A stretch of 64,000 nt of DNA, taken from positions 2,219,981 to 2,283,980 of the forward strand of contig NZ_LT629732.1 of assembly GCF_900104745.1 (NCBI RefSeq), written 5' to 3'. The position numbers and the translations under genes are program-made. The stretch comes from Actinopolymorpha singaporensis. Its GTDB lineage: Bacteria > Actinomycetota > Actinomycetes > Propionibacteriales > Actinopolymorphaceae. The notes below the pieces were generated by a model. That model was given only the letters and a program-made list of their open reading frames with translations, was not told the origin of the DNA and made no database searches. Numbering within the stretch: the stretch's first letter is position 1; every line of letters begins with the position of its first letter. This document shows positions 9,930 to 19,928 of the stretch, piece after piece.

Positions 9930-9949
9930 CGCAGCATGCGCCCTTCGAC

Positions 9950-9999
9950 GAAGTGTGGAGACTTGCGGGGGTCATAACCCCCGTAAGTCTCCACACTTC
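9950..9999. terminator. Long inverted repeat, probable bidirectional terminator
   Basis: A 23-bp stem (9950-9972 with 9977-9999), with one G-T pair (9965/9984) and the 4-nt loop CATA. It lies between the convergent rhamnosidase and radA genes. It is unusually long and symmetric for a terminator and has no U-tract. Confidence 0.75.
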
Positions 10000-10047
10000 A
10001 TGAGCGAGGGCCGGAACAAGTGCGGAAGGGTCGCGTCGACCGCGGGC

Positions 10048-11496
10048 TCACCACTTCTCCCACGGCGCCTGTGGCTCCCACTGCTCCTGCGGCTCGTCCG
10101 GCTGCTCGATGCGGACCACCTTGACCAGCCGGCTGACCGCGCGCAGCGCCTCGCTGACGTTGCTCGCCTCCCAGGCACGGATGCCGTCGGGCGGGGTGCC
10201 GCTGTCGGGCGGGACGATCGCGTCGGTGAACCCCAGCCGCATCGCCTCCGACAGCCGGCGTTCGACACCGGTCACCCGGCGGATGTCGCCGCCCAGGCCG
10301 ACCTCGCCGATCGCGATCATGTACGGCGGCAACGGCTGGTCGATGGTCGCGCTGGCCACCGCGACCGCCACCGCCAGGTCGGAGGCCGGCTCGCGCAGCT
10401 TCACCCCGCCCACGGTGGAGGCGTAGACGTCCTGGTTGCCGATGCGCAGGTTGCAGCGGCGTTCGAGGACGGCGAGGATCATCGCCATCCGGCTGGAGTC
10501 CAGCCCGGAAGTCGCCCGCCGCGGCGTGCCCAGCGCGCTGGCCGCCACCAGCGACTGCACCTCGGCCAGCAGCGGCCGCTTGCCCTCGAGGGTCACCGTG
10601 ACGCAGCTGCCGGACACCGGGACCGCCCGGCGGGTGAGGAAGAGGCCGCTGGGGTCGGGCAGGCTCTGCAGGCCGCCATCGGCGAAGTCGAAGCAGCCCA
10701 CCTCGTCGGTCGGGCCGTAGCGGTTCTTCACCGCCCGGACCAGCCGCAGTCGGGAGTGCCGCTCGCCCTCGAAGTGGAGCACCACGTCGACCAGGTGCTC
10801 CAGAGCGCGCGGGCCGGCGATGGAGCCGTCCTTGGTCACGTGGCCGACGACGATCGTGGCGATGTTGCGTTCCTTGGCCACCCGGATCAGCGACCCGGCG
10901 ACCTCGCGTACCTGCGTGACCCCACCCGGCGCGCCGTCGACCTGGGCCGACGCCACCGTCTGGACGGAGTCGAGCACGATCAGGTCGGGGCGTACGGCGT
11001 CGATCTGGCCGAGCACCGCGCCCAGGTCGGTCTCGGCGGTCAGGAAGAGCCGCGGCGCAAGGGCGTCGACCCGCTCCGCCCGCAGCCGAACCTGGGCGGC
11101 GGACTCCTCGCCGGACACGTAGAGGCTCCGTCCACCCGCCCGCGCCCGCTCCGCCGCGGTCTCCAGCAGCAGGGTCGACTTGCCGACGCCGGGCTCGCCC
11201 GCGACCAGGACCACAGCGCCGGGCACCAGCCCGCCGCCGAGCACCCGGTCGAGCTCGCCGATCCGTGTGGGCTCGGCACGCGCGGCCTCGACGTCCACCT
11301 CGTCGATGGGTATGGCCGGCTGGGTGACCGGCTGTGCGCTGGTCACCGTCACCCGGGCCGCGCCGACCCCGGACTCCTCGACCGTGCCCCAGGCCTGGCA
11401 CTCACCGCACCGGCCGACCCACTTGGAGGTCTGCCAGCCGCACTCGCCGCAGCGGTAGGAGGGGCGCAGGGCACGAGACGTCGACGTTTTCGCCAT
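10048..11496 (-). CDS. radA: DNA repair protein RadA (Sms)
   Basis: A 482-residue RecA-related helicase/branch-migration factor. A C4 zinc finger lies at about 16-33 (CGECGWQ...GRCGEC), Walker A is AGEPGVGKSTLL, and Walker B (LIVLDSVQT) follows. The RadA-specific KNRYGPTDEVGCF loop and a C-terminal Lon-like domain complete the protein. A TAGCCT hexamer (11503-11508) ends 6 nt before the ATG and there is no Shine-Dalgarno sequence, so a leaderless mRNA is likely. It belongs to the radA/disA/mutY neighbourhood. Confidence 0.96.
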   Translation of the reverse strand: MAKTSTSRALRPSYRCGECGWQTSKWVGRCGECQAWGTVEESGVGAARVTVTSAQPVTQPAIPIDEVDVEAARAEPTRIGELDRVLGGGLVPGAVVLVAGEPGVGKSTLLLETAAERARAGGRSLYVSGEESAAQVRLRAERVDALAPRLFLTAETDLGAVLGQIDAVRPDLIVLDSVQTVASAQVDGAPGGVTQVREVAGSLIRVAKERNIATIVVGHVTKDGSIAGPRALEHLVDVVLHFEGERHSRLRLVRAVKNRYGPTDEVGCFDFADGGLQSLPDPSGLFLTRRAVPVSGSCVTVTLEGKRPLLAEVQSLVAASALGTPRRATSGLDSSRMAMILAVLERRCNLRIGNQDVYASTVGGVKLREPASDLAVAVAVASATIDQPLPPYMIAIGEVGLGGDIRRVTGVERRLSEAMRLGFTDAIVPPDSGTPPDGIRAWEASNVSEALRAVSRLVKVVRIEQPDEPQEQWEPQAPWEKW

Positions 11497-11777
11497 GCCG
11501 CGAGGCTAGAGGCCACCACCGACAAACCATCCACAACCACCCGGCGGCCACCGGCAACCGTTCGGCGGCCACCGACACCCGTTCGGCAGCCGTACGGCGG
11601 CCGCCCGCAGACCATGGCGCCCGGCGCGGGCAGGATCGGGTTCCTGTCACGCTCCCGTCACGCGCAGGTCGCGGAACGATCGGTTGCCGCCTGCCCGGCG
11701 GCAGGTTGCGGACAGGCGCGCCGACCTACCCGCAAATCCCTGGGTGGACCGCGTCCGGGGTTCTACGCTCGGGAGAT

Positions 11778-12299
11778 GTGAGCACCGAGACCAGTTCGAA
11801 CGTGAGCACACAGAGCCCGCCGAGCACACACGGCGCAGAGGGCACCCAGATCACTCTCGTACCCATCGGGTACGTCCGAGGTGGTCGACGAGAGGTTCGC
11901 GACGGCAGGTGGGACCAGGAGACGGCGAGGATCGTTCTCGACGCCGACCTGCTGGAGCCGTCCGCGACCCACGGCCTGGTGGCGTTCTCCCACCTCGAGG
12001 TGATCTTCCACTTTCACAAGTCGACCCGGGCCAGATCCGGTGCGGCCCATCCACGCAGCAATCCCCACTGGCCGCGGGTCGGCGTCCTCGCCGACCGTAC
12101 GCAACACCGGCTCAACCACCTCGGGGTCTCCCGGTGCGAGCTGGTCGCGGTGGACGGCCTGGAGTTGACGGTGCGTGGGCTGGACGCGGTGGACGGTACG
12201 CCCGTGCTGGACGTCAAGCCGTACTTCGAGGAGTACGGCCCGCGCGGCCAGGTCCGGGAGCCGGCCTGGACCCGGCAGCTGATGGCCGGCTACTCCTGA
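11778..12299 (+). CDS. TsaA/TrmO-like tRNA (N6-threonylcarbamoyladenosine-37) methyltransferase family
   Basis: A 173-residue protein. ITLVPIGYVRGGR is the family's N-terminal strand, the FSHLEVIFHFHK segment matches the conserved core, and HPRSNPHWPRVGVLADRTQHRLNHLG plus LDVKPYF are typical of TrmO/YaeB (UPF0066) proteins. These use S-adenosyl-methionine to methylate t6A37 in tRNA. The start is GTG 11778, with TACGCT ending 8 nt upstream; GTG 11802 is a possible alternative. The C-terminal domain of E. coli TrmO is absent, as in many short homologues. Confidence 0.85.
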   Translation: MSTETSSNVSTQSPPSTHGAEGTQITLVPIGYVRGGRREVRDGRWDQETARIVLDADLLEPSATHGLVAFSHLEVIFHFHKSTRARSGAAHPRSNPHWPRVGVLADRTQHRLNHLGVSRCELVAVDGLELTVRGLDAVDGTPVLDVKPYFEEYGPRGQVREPAWTRQLMAGYS

Positions 12300-12353
12300 C
12301 GCCCGGTCCCAACCACACGCCCGAGGCCGGCCGCCGCTGCCCGGACGGCCCGC

Positions 12354-13052
12354 TCAGAACGTCCGCCACCACAGGTTGACCGCGTAGTCGACCTCGACGC
12401 CTGCGTGTTCGGCGATCACGCGTTCGGCCACCTCGGGCCGGAACTCGATCCGGACAACCGCCTCGAAGTCGGCCCGCCGCTCGAACCTCCACCGGATGTC
12501 CAGTGGGGTACGCGACCAGCCGCGAACGGTCCAGAAGCGTTGGACCGCTTCGGGGTCGTACGCCGGGAAAGCCGCCCGGAACCACCTGCCGAACGTGCTC
12601 CGGGTGGCATCGTTGTCGATCACGAACGCCGCCCCGCCGCGCCGGACGACCCGGGACAGCTCGGCCAGCCCCGGCTCGCATCCCGGGCCGAAGAAGTACG
12701 CCCAGCGAGCGTGCACCACGTCCACGGACGCGTCCGGTACGGGCAGCGCCTGCGCGGAGCCCTGCCGTACCTCGACGTTCGCGAGGCCGGCGCAGCGCCG
12801 GCGGGCCTGCTCGGCGAGGCCGCGGTGCGGCTCGACGCCGATCACCGCCGCGGCGTCGGCGGCGAACCGGGGCAGGTGGTAGCCGGTGCCGCAGCCCACG
12901 TCGAGGACCCGTGCGCCGGCCCAGGTCCGCCGCTCCGACATCGCGCGTTCGAGCACACCGTCGGGGTCGACCGCGGCGTTCTCCAGCTCGTACGTCGCGG
13001 GGTTGTTCCAGATGTTGGGGCTCGGGGTGGCGCCGGTGGCGATGCGGGGCAC
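12354..13052 (-). CDS. Class I SAM-dependent methyltransferase (Methyltransf_11 type)
   Basis: A 232-residue protein. Motif I VLDVGCGTGYHLPRF begins near residue 49, the acidic motif II ends in VIGVEP, and DVVHARWAYFF is motif IV. The C-terminal half, rich in Arg and Trp, probably determines the substrate, which cannot be named. The GTG start has TAGCCT 7 nt upstream (13060-13065), a leaderless layout. It is convergent with the TrmO-like gene. Confidence 0.88.
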   Translation of the reverse strand: MPRIATGATPSPNIWNNPATYELENAAVDPDGVLERAMSERRTWAGARVLDVGCGTGYHLPRFAADAAAVIGVEPHRGLAEQARRRCAGLANVEVRQGSAQALPVPDASVDVVHARWAYFFGPGCEPGLAELSRVVRRGGAAFVIDNDATRSTFGRWFRAAFPAYDPEAVQRFWTVRGWSRTPLDIRWRFERRADFEAVVRIEFRPEVAERVIAEHAGVEVDYAVNLWWRTF

Positions 13053-13101
13053 ACCCGGGAGGCTACGACAGACCTGGGCGGAAGATCCGTGCGACCGGCC
13101 C

Positions 13102-13920
13102 CTACGACGGGGCGCCGTCGACCAGCGGCTGCTGGGTGGAGGGGAGCTTGCGGGGCGGCTTGCCCGATCTCTTCACCCGCTCCGGGTCGGCGGGGTGGCG
13201 GGCGACCGGCTTCTTGGTGGCCAGGTGCGCCTCACAGTGCTTGGCCAGCTCGTCGTAGGCCTCCTGGCCGAGCAGCTCGACCAGCTCGGCGCGGCTGTTG
13301 AGGTAGACCGGCTCGGGCGCGTTGTGGGCCTCGGTGTTGCCGGTGCAGTACCACTCGAAGTCGTGGCCGCCCGGCCCCCAGCCGCGGCGGTCGTACTCGG
13401 TGATCGTGACCTCGGTGTACGTCGTGCCGTCGGTCAGCTCGACGTCGCGGTAGAGCCGCCGGATCGGCAGCTGCCAGCACACGTCGGGCTTGGTCTGCAA
13501 CGGGTGGACCCCGATGCGCAGGGCGTACCGGTGCAGGGCACAACCGGTGCCGCCCGGGAAGCCCTCACGGTTGTGGAAGATGCACGCTCCGTCGACCACG
13601 CGGGTCTTGCGGTCGCCGTCCTCGTCGAGCTCGACGAAGCCGCCCCGGCGCCCCTCGGCGCGGTACTGCCAGTCCTCGGCGGTGAGCTTCTTGGCATAAC
13701 TGCGCACGCGCTTCTCGTCCGCCTTGTCGGCGAAATGGGCACCAAGTACGCAGCAGCCCGCATCGGGCTCGTCGTGGAAGATGCCGGGACAGCCGGCCCC
13801 GAAGATGCAGTTGTACCTGGACGTGAGCCAGGTCAGGTCGGCGCGGACCACCTGGTCGGCGTCCGCCGGGTCGGTGAACTCCACCCACGCGCGGGGAAAG
13901 TCGAGTGATACCTCGGGCAC
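13102..13920 (-). CDS. Conserved cysteine-rich protein, probable metal-binding (function unknown)
   Basis: A 272-residue protein with clustered Cys and His: [13 protein letters not shown] near residue 43, [29 protein letters not shown] and [10 protein letters not shown]. The arrangement recalls YkgJ/DUF3109-type proteins that coordinate Zn or Fe-S, but I cannot place it firmly. The C-terminus ends in a basic Lys/Arg/Pro tail. The GTG start has TAGGGT 7 nt upstream. It is divergent from ppx. Confidence 0.8.
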   Translation of the reverse strand: MPEVSLDFPRAWVEFTDPADADQVVRADLTWLTSRYNCIFGAGCPGIFHDEPDAGCCVLGAHFADKADEKRVRSYAKKLTAEDWQYRAEGRRGGFVELDEDGDRKTRVVDGACIFHNREGFPGGTGCALHRYALRIGVHPLQTKPDVCWQLPIRRLYRDVELTDGTTYTEVTITEYDRRGWGPGGHDFEWYCTGNTEAHNAPEPVYLNSRAELVELLGQEAYDELAKHCEAHLATKKPVARHPADPERVKRSGKPPRKLPSTQQPLVDGAPS

Positions 13921-14117
13921 GCCCGGAACCCTACGCCCCGGCGGGTGCCTCCCGTGGGACGCCCGGGGAATCGACCGGCGCGGGCGGAGTGTCGGAGCAT
14001 GCTCGGACCCTCCGCGCCGACTCCGCCCGGGCCCCGCCCGGCGAAGATCGAGGCGTACGCACCGGTTTGTGTCGGACACGACGAGAGTCGGCGCCCGCCA
14101 ACCGGTAGCGTCGGGGC

Positions 14118-15059
14118 ATGCGGCTCGGTGTACTCGACGTGGGCTCCAACACCGTCCACCTGCTCGTGGTCGACGCGCGCCCGGGGGCCCGCCCGCTGCC
14201 GGCCTACTCCCACAAGACCGAACTCCGGCTCGCCGAGCATCTCGACGACGACGGCGCCATCTCGCGCGCGGGTGTCTCGGCGCTGGAGGACCTCGTGAGC
14301 GAGGCGCTGGAGATCGGCGAGGACAAGGGCTGCCAGTCCGTCCTGGCGTTCGCCACGTCCGCGGTCCGGGAGGCCACCAACGGTGATGCCGTGCTGGCCT
14401 CGGTGGACGCGTCCACAGGTGTGCACCTCGGAGTGCTCAGCGGTGACCAGGAGGCCCGGCTGACGTTCCTCGCCGTACGCCGGTGGTTCGGCTGGTCCTC
14501 CCGCCGGCTGCTGGTGCTGGACATCGGCGGCGGCTCGCTGGAGATCGCCACCGGCGTGGACGAGGACCCCGACGCCGCGCTGTCGGTGCCGCTGGGCGCC
14601 GGTCGGCTGACCCGCGGCTGGTTCACCGCCGACCCGCCCTCGCGGGGTGAGGTGAAGGACCTGCGGAAGTTCGCCCGTGCGGAGATCGCGAAGCACGCCG
14701 GGCAGGTGCTGAGGTTCGGTGCGCCCGACCATGTGGTCGGTACGTCCAAGACCTTCCGGCAGCTCGCCCGGGTCTGTGGTGCGGCCCCCTCCGCCGAGGG
14801 TCCCTATGTCAAGCGCACCTTGACAAGGGAGGTCCTGCACCAGTGGATCCCCAAGCTGGCCGCGATGCGCAGCTCCGAGCGCGCCCAGCTGCCTGGTGTG
14901 TCGGCCGGGCGCGCGCCACAGTTGCTGGCCGGTGCGCTCGTGGCCGAGGCGGCGATGGACATCCTCGAGGTGGAGGAGCTGGAGATCTGTCCCTGGGCAC
15001 TTCGCGAGGGAGTGATCCTGCGCCACCTCGACACCATGCCCCCGGAGGACTTCGCGTGA
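14118..15059 (+). CDS. ppx: Ppx/GppA family exopolyphosphatase
   Basis: A 313-residue protein of the ASKHA fold. [16 protein letters not shown] is phosphate loop 1, [12 protein letters not shown] follows, and [15 protein letters not shown] is phosphate loop 2. It lacks the C-terminal HD domain of E. coli Ppx, as do other actinobacterial short forms. The role is to remove terminal phosphate from polyphosphate, or to hydrolyse pppGpp. TAGCGT ends 6 nt before the ATG with no Shine-Dalgarno sequence, a leaderless layout. The BadF-type kinase follows after 25 nt and may be co-transcribed. Confidence 0.92.
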   Translation: MRLGVLDVGSNTVHLLVVDARPGARPLPAYSHKTELRLAEHLDDDGAISRAGVSALEDLVSEALEIGEDKGCQSVLAFATSAVREATNGDAVLASVDASTGVHLGVLSGDQEARLTFLAVRRWFGWSSRRLLVLDIGGGSLEIATGVDEDPDAALSVPLGAGRLTRGWFTADPPSRGEVKDLRKFARAEIAKHAGQVLRFGAPDHVVGTSKTFRQLARVCGAAPSAEGPYVKRTLTREVLHQWIPKLAAMRSSERAQLPGVSAGRAPQLLAGALVAEAAMDILEVEELEICPWALREGVILRHLDTMPPEDFA

Positions 15060-15084
15060 GCGGACCCATGCAGGGATCCGGCAG

Positions 15085-16113
15085 GTGAGCGGATCCGTCC
15101 GACTGGCCGTCGACGGCGGCCAGACCATGCTGCGGATGGGCCTGCTCGGCGACACCTCCGTTGGCACGGTCACGGGTGATGGCGCGAACGCCGGCTCAAC
15201 CGCGCCGGCGGCGCCCGAGTTCGTCCGGCAGGTCTCCGTCCCCGGCTTCCAGTGGACGATGGGGGAGGACCCGGTCGAGCAGCAGTGCCGGCGGGTGGAG
15301 GCGGCCTGGGAGGCGCTGGGCCGGCCCGCGCCGGTCGACGTGGTGGCCCTCGGCCTGGCCGGCGGTGCGTCCGACCCGGACAGCAGGCGCCGCCTCGCGC
15401 CGCTGGTGGCGCGACGGCTCGGGGCCCGCCGGGTGCTCCTCACCGGCGACGACGTGACCACCCACCTCGGCGTACTGGCCGGGGCGGCCGGGGTAGTGAT
15501 CGCCGCGGGCACCGGCGTCGCCTGCCTCGCGGTCACTACCGGCGGCGAACTCCTCAACGTCGACGGGCTCGGCTACCTCTTCGGCGACTCGGGCGGAGGC
15601 TTCTCGATCGGCCTGGCCGGGATGCGGGCCGCGCTCGAGGGCTACGAAGGCCGCGGGCCGGCGACCGTGCTCACCGAACGCGCCGAACGCCTGGTCGGCT
15701 CGCCTCTGCGGCTGGCGATCAAGCGGTGGTACGCCTCGCCCTCGCTGGTCGCCGACGTCGCGGCGTTCTCCGCGCAGGTCACGCAGGCGGCCGGACCGCG
15801 CGAGGGCGACCCGGTGGCCCGGTCCCTGTGCCTGCGGGCGGGCCGGGACCTCGGCACGAGCGCGGCCACCGCGGCCCGCCGGGCGTTCCCCGGCGCAGCG
15901 CGGGGAAGCGTCCCGGTCTCGTGGGCGGGTGGCGTACTGGCGGCGCAGGTCGTCTTCGAGGCGTTCGCGGCCGAACTCGCCGCGACGTGCCCGGCGGCCG
16001 CGCTGCGGCCCCCGGCCGGCGGGTCGATGGCCGGTGCCGCCCGGCTGGCCGCCGGAAGTGACGTACCCCACCTGGCCAACGTCCTGGCACACCACGGACA
16101 CGCCCCGTCGTGA
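15085..16113 (+). CDS. BadF/BadG/BcrA/BcrD-type ATPase, N-acetylglucosamine kinase-like
   Basis: A 342-residue ASKHA-fold protein: [13 protein letters not shown] is the phosphate-1 loop, [11 protein letters not shown] the central acidic motif, and [12 protein letters not shown] with [11 protein letters not shown] the phosphate-2/adenosine part. The family includes eukaryotic-type GlcNAc kinases and bacterial sugar kinases; the substrate is inferred as an amino sugar only. The GTG start lies just downstream of ppx. The sugar isomerase at 16226 suggests a small sugar-use set. Confidence 0.88.
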   Translation: MSGSVRLAVDGGQTMLRMGLLGDTSVGTVTGDGANAGSTAPAAPEFVRQVSVPGFQWTMGEDPVEQQCRRVEAAWEALGRPAPVDVVALGLAGGASDPDSRRRLAPLVARRLGARRVLLTGDDVTTHLGVLAGAAGVVIAAGTGVACLAVTTGGELLNVDGLGYLFGDSGGGFSIGLAGMRAALEGYEGRGPATVLTERAERLVGSPLRLAIKRWYASPSLVADVAAFSAQVTQAAGPREGDPVARSLCLRAGRDLGTSAATAARRAFPGAARGSVPVSWAGGVLAAQVVFEAFAAELAATCPAAALRPPAGGSMAGAARLAAGSDVPHLANVLAHHGHAPS

Positions 16114-16123
16114 TCCGGCGGCC

Positions 16124-16141
16124 CCCGGGGATATCCCCGGG
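16124..16141. promoter_or_regulatory. Perfect 18-bp palindrome, candidate operator
   Basis: CCCGGGGATATCCCCGGG is fully self-complementary and lies 84 nt before the isomerase GTG, upstream of its presumed TACGCT -10 element (16213-16218). It has no unpaired loop, so a DNA operator is more likely than an RNA hairpin. The binding protein is unknown. Confidence 0.35.
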
Positions 16142-16225
16142 CGCACCCCAGGTGATCAACTGGTATTCGCCGGGCAAACCACACTCGGCGCGTCGCCGGG
16201 CGACGCGAGCCGTACGCTGGGGGCC

Positions 16226-17158
16226 GTGCAGCCCGTTGTGCCCTCGACCCACGTGCGCGGCAAGGACGCCGTCGTGCGCGTACCGGACGCCCGGATCGCC
16301 CTGTCCACGGCATCGGTCTATCCGGAGTCGACGGCCACCGCGTTCGAGCTGGCCGCCCGGCTCGGGTTCGACGGGGTGGAGGTCATGGTCGGTGCCGACC
16401 CGCTGAGCCAGGACGTCGAAGCCCTGCGCCGGATCAGCGACTACCACCAGATGCCGATCGTGTCGATCCACGCGCCGACCCTGCTCATCACGCAGCGGGT
16501 CTGGGGCACCGACCCGTGGGGCAAGATCGACCGAAGTGCCGAGGCGGCGAAGGCCCTGGGCGCGTCCGTGGTGGTCGTACACCCGCCGTTCCGGTGGCAG
16601 CGCGACTACGCCCGCGACTTCGTGGCCGGGATCGCCCGCCGCCAGGCCGAGACCGGCGTCAGCCTCGCGGTGGAGAACATGTTCCCGTGGAAGGCCGCGG
16701 GGCAGGGCGTCCAGGCCTATCTACCCGGCTGGGATCCGCGGGACTTCGACTACGCCGAGGTGACGCTCGACCTCTCCCACACCGCGACGGCCGGCGTGGA
16801 CGCGTACCAGATGGCGTACGACCTCGGTGACCGGCTCACCCACATCCACCTGGCCGACGGCAACGGATCCAACAAGGACGAGCACCTGGTGCCCGGGCGC
16901 GGCAGCCAGCGCTGCTCCGACGTACTCGAACTCCTCGCCCGCCGCGGCTTCACCGGCAGCATCGTGCTGGAGGTCAACACCCGCAAGGCCACCGGGCGGT
17001 CGGAGCGGGAGGCCGACCTGGTGGAGGCGCTGGCGTTCGCCCGGCTGAGCTTCGCCGCGCCGGTCGTCCCGTCGTACGCCGTGACCGCCGACGGCACTAT
17101 CGAGGCCGTCGCGCCGGAGCCGTCCGGCGGCGAGAGCGCGTCCGGCACGTCCGGCTGA
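16226..17158 (+). CDS. Sugar phosphate isomerase/epimerase (AP endonuclease family 2 TIM barrel)
   Basis: A 310-residue protein with the Xyl-isomerase-like TIM barrel. [59 protein letters not shown] and ILEVNTRK supply the Glu, His and Asp metal ligands expected at the ends of the strands. The substrate is unknown; relatives act on inositol, tagatose or hydroxypyruvate. The GTG at 16226 has TACGCT ending 7 nt upstream, so it may be leaderless. Confidence 0.88.
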   Translation: MQPVVPSTHVRGKDAVVRVPDARIALSTASVYPESTATAFELAARLGFDGVEVMVGADPLSQDVEALRRISDYHQMPIVSIHAPTLLITQRVWGTDPWGKIDRSAEAAKALGASVVVVHPPFRWQRDYARDFVAGIARRQAETGVSLAVENMFPWKAAGQGVQAYLPGWDPRDFDYAEVTLDLSHTATAGVDAYQMAYDLGDRLTHIHLADGNGSNKDEHLVPGRGSQRCSDVLELLARRGFTGSIVLEVNTRKATGRSEREADLVEALAFARLSFAAPVVPSYAVTADGTIEAVAPEPSGGESASGTSG

Positions 17159-17441
17159 GTCGCGGGCCCCGAGGGCATCGTCCCGGGCGCCGTGGGTTCT
17201 CGACCGCCTCGTCCCGGGATGGATCCGGGGATCGTGGGGCCGCACCAACTGATCGGTTTATGTCGCCGAGTCTTGTGGCGCCCGTGTCGTTCGCAAGTGT
17301 CCGATGTCGCGATAAGTAGCACAGCTTCGGCTATTGCCCCGAACCCTCCCACGCCGTCACGCTGTGGGCACATCGAGGCACGCCCCGAGCCGAGCGCCGG
17401 GGCGCGACCCGTGACCTGCGGGCGGCAAAGGGGTCCGGGAC

Positions 17442-18272
17442 ATGAACGTCGTACGGCGGCGGCTGCGGCTGCGCACCATCCTTGTCCTGTTGGGGTTCGC
17501 GTCCGGCTCGCTGGCGTTCGCCGCACCGGCGCAGGCGGCACCGCCGGCCTACGCCGCCCTCGGGGACTCCTACTCCTCCGGGCTCGGCACCCGCTCGTAC
17601 TATCCCGACAGCGGATCCTGCTACCGCTCGCCGTACAGCTACCCCGTCCTGGACGCGGCGCGGCTCGGAGCCAGGCTGACGTTTCTAGCCTGCGCGGGCG
17701 CGACGGTCGCGGGGGTGCGCGGCCAGGTCGGCGGCATCCCTTCCGGCGCGACGCTGGTGACCGTCTCCGCCGGCGGCAACGACGCGGGGTTCGGCAACGT
17801 GCTGTTGCGGTGCGCGCTGCCGTGGCCGATGACCTGCTGGGACCAGATCGACCACGCGAACACCGTCATCCGTACGGTCCTGCCGGGCCGGCTGGACGGG
17901 TTGTACGCCGCGATCCGGGCGGCCGCCCCACACGCCAGGGTGCTGGTGGTCGGGTATCCGCGGCTGTTCAACGGCCGTGAGTGCAACCTCGCGTCCCGGA
18001 TCAGTTCCGGCGAACAGCGTGCGTTGAACGCCACCGCGGACCTGTTGGCAACGACGATCGCGGCGCGGGCGGCAGCCCATGGGTTCGGCTATGCCGACGC
18101 GAGGGGGCCGTTCACCGGGCACTCGGTGTGCGCGGACGCGGAATGGATCAACGGCCTGTCGAACCCGGTAGCGGAGTCCTACCACCCGAACCGGCCCGGA
18201 CAACGCGGGTACGCCGACCTGGTCGGTCCGGCACTGACCAGCCTCGCCGGCAGCCGCCAGGCCCGGGTCTGA
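17442..18272 (+). CDS. Secreted SGNH/GDSL hydrolase (Streptomyces esterase/lipase type)
   Basis: A 276-residue precursor. Residues 1-33 form a Sec signal peptide (basic start, hydrophobic core, AQA cleavage site). ALGDSYSSGLG carries the nucleophile Ser (block I), SAGGNDAGF is block III, and SYHPNRPGQRGYA is block V with the catalytic His. Six Cys would form three disulfides as in Streptomyces extracellular lipases. The 283-nt region upstream (17159-17441) holds no gene; it contains a locally less GC-rich stretch at about 17250-17340, the probable promoter. It ends convergently with aceA. Confidence 0.92.
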   Translation: MNVVRRRLRLRTILVLLGFASGSLAFAAPAQAAPPAYAALGDSYSSGLGTRSYYPDSGSCYRSPYSYPVLDAARLGARLTFLACAGATVAGVRGQVGGIPSGATLVTVSAGGNDAGFGNVLLRCALPWPMTCWDQIDHANTVIRTVLPGRLDGLYAAIRAAAPHARVLVVGYPRLFNGRECNLASRISSGEQRALNATADLLATTIAARAAAHGFGYADARGPFTGHSVCADAEWINGLSNPVAESYHPNRPGQRGYADLVGPALTSLAGSRQARV

Positions 18273-18317
18273 GCGCAGCAGTCGGCCGGTCGACGTAACC
18301 AACCCAGCCAGCGTAAG

Positions 18318-18360
18318 GGGGCCGCCGCGGAACGTCGACCGGACGTCCCGCGGCGGCCCC
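18318..18360. terminator. Strong bidirectional terminator
   Basis: A perfect 13-bp stem (18318-18330 with 18348-18360) with an inner 5-bp extension (18332-18336 with 18342-18346). It lies between the convergent SGNH hydrolase and isocitrate lyase genes. Confidence 0.8.
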
Positions 18361-18386
18361 GACCCCCTCGTGTGGTCGGTCGGTTC

Positions 18387-19928
18387 TCATCGGCGGTTCG
18401 AGATGAACTGCTCCTCTTCCGTCGAGCCGGTGAGTGCCGTCGTCGCCGACTGTGGCGAGATGGCGGTGCTCACCAGGTCGAAGTAACCGGTGCCCACCTC
18501 GCGCTGGTGCCGGGTGGCGGTGTAGCCGTCGCGTTCGGCGGCGAACTCGCGTTCCTGCAGGGCGACGTACGCCGTCATGCCTTCGCGCGCGTAACCCTTG
18601 GCGAGTTCGAACATCGACTCGTTCAGCGCGTGGAACCCGGCCAGCGTGATGAACTGGAACGCGTACCCCATCTCGCCCAGCTCGCGTTGGAACTTCGCGA
18701 TCGTCCCGTCGTCCAGGTGCTGCTTCCAGTTGAACGACGGCGAGCAGTTGTAGGCGAGCATCTGGTCCGGGTACTCCGCCTTGATCGCCTCGGCGAACTC
18801 CCGCGCCACGCCCAGATCCGGCTTGGACGTCTCCATCCACAACAGATCGGAGTACGGCGCGTAGGCGAGTCCCCGGGAGACGCACGCGGCCAGTCCGTTG
18901 GTGACGCGGTAGAAGCCCTCCGCGGTCCGTTCGCCGGTGACGAACACCCGGTCGCGTTCGTCGACGTCGCTGGTCACCAGGGTCGCCGCCTGCGCATCCG
19001 TACGCGCGATGATCAGCGACGGTACGCCGGAGACGTCGGCCGCCAGCCGGGCCGCGTTGAGGGTGCGGATGTGCTGTCCGGTGGGGATCAGCACCTTGCC
19101 ACCGAGGTGGCCGCACTTCTTCTCCGAGGCCAGCTGGTCCTCCCAGTGCACCCCGGCCGCGCCGGCCGCGATCATCGCCTTCATCAGCTCGAACGCGTTC
19201 AGCACGCCGCCGAAGCCGGCCTCCGCGTCGGCCACGATCGGTGCCAGCCAGTACGGCGCGTCCGCGTTGCCTTCGGCCCAGGTGATCTGGTCGGCCCGCT
19301 GGAGCGCGTTGTTGATCCGGCGCACCACCTGGGGTACGGAGTTCGCGGGGTACAGGCTCTGGTCCGGATAGGTCTGGCCGGCGAGGTTCGCGTCGGCGGC
19401 TACCTGCCAACCGGACAGGTAGATGGCCTCCAGCCCGGCCCGTACCTGCTGGACGGCCTGGTTCCCGGTCAGCGCCCCGAGCGCAGCCACGTAGTCGCGC
19501 TCGTGCAGCAGCTTCCACAGCCGCTCCGCGCCGACCCGGGCGAGGGTGTGTTCCTCGGGCACCGAACCGCGCAGACGCACCACGTCCTCGGCGGCGTAGT
19601 CGCGTCGGACGCCGGCCCAGCGCGGGTCGGTTTCCCAGACCCGCCGCAGTTCCTGCGCCGCGGCGCGGATCTGCCGCTCGACCGGCCGGTCGCCGTTCGG
19701 GCTGTGCTGCGCCACGGCTTCGCGAGGCGAGGGGATGTGCTGGTCCGCTCGGTTGTGCCTGCTGTGCTGGGTTGTGCTGTTCGTTGTGCTCATCGGGTTG
19801 GTTTCGCCCTGATCGACCCGGGTCCGCGCCGGAGTGTTCCGGCCGGCCCTGGTCCGCTCGGGCTTGGGCGCGGGCTCCTCCGGCGCGGCGTCTTCCTGCC
19901 CGCGCGGAGTCGTCTCGCTCGGTCGCAT
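18387..19928 (-). CDS. aceA: Isocitrate lyase with N-terminal extension
   Basis: Cleaves isocitrate to glyoxylate and succinate in the glyoxylate shunt. [17 protein letters not shown] is the catalytic signature, and the [26 protein letters not shown] and [11 protein letters not shown] blocks are all intact. The ATG at 19928 has GGAGGGGGAG 4 nt upstream and gives 513 residues. The ATG at 19793 gives 468 but has a poor site. Actinobacterial enzymes are usually near 430, so about 40-85 extra N-terminal residues, hydrophilic and rich in Pro, Thr and Arg, are unexplained. It is divergent from the RamB-type regulator, its likely controller. Confidence 0.93.
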   Translation of the reverse strand: MRPSETTPRGQEDAAPEEPAPKPERTRAGRNTPARTRVDQGETNPMSTTNSTTQHSRHNRADQHIPSPREAVAQHSPNGDRPVERQIRAAAQELRRVWETDPRWAGVRRDYAAEDVVRLRGSVPEEHTLARVGAERLWKLLHERDYVAALGALTGNQAVQQVRAGLEAIYLSGWQVAADANLAGQTYPDQSLYPANSVPQVVRRINNALQRADQITWAEGNADAPYWLAPIVADAEAGFGGVLNAFELMKAMIAAGAAGVHWEDQLASEKKCGHLGGKVLIPTGQHIRTLNAARLAADVSGVPSLIIARTDAQAATLVTSDVDERDRVFVTGERTAEGFYRVTNGLAACVSRGLAYAPYSDLLWMETSKPDLGVAREFAEAIKAEYPDQMLAYNCSPSFNWKQHLDDGTIAKFQRELGEMGYAFQFITLAGFHALNESMFELAKGYAREGMTAYVALQEREFAAERDGYTATRHQREVGTGYFDLVSTAISPQSATTALTGSTEEEQFISNRR

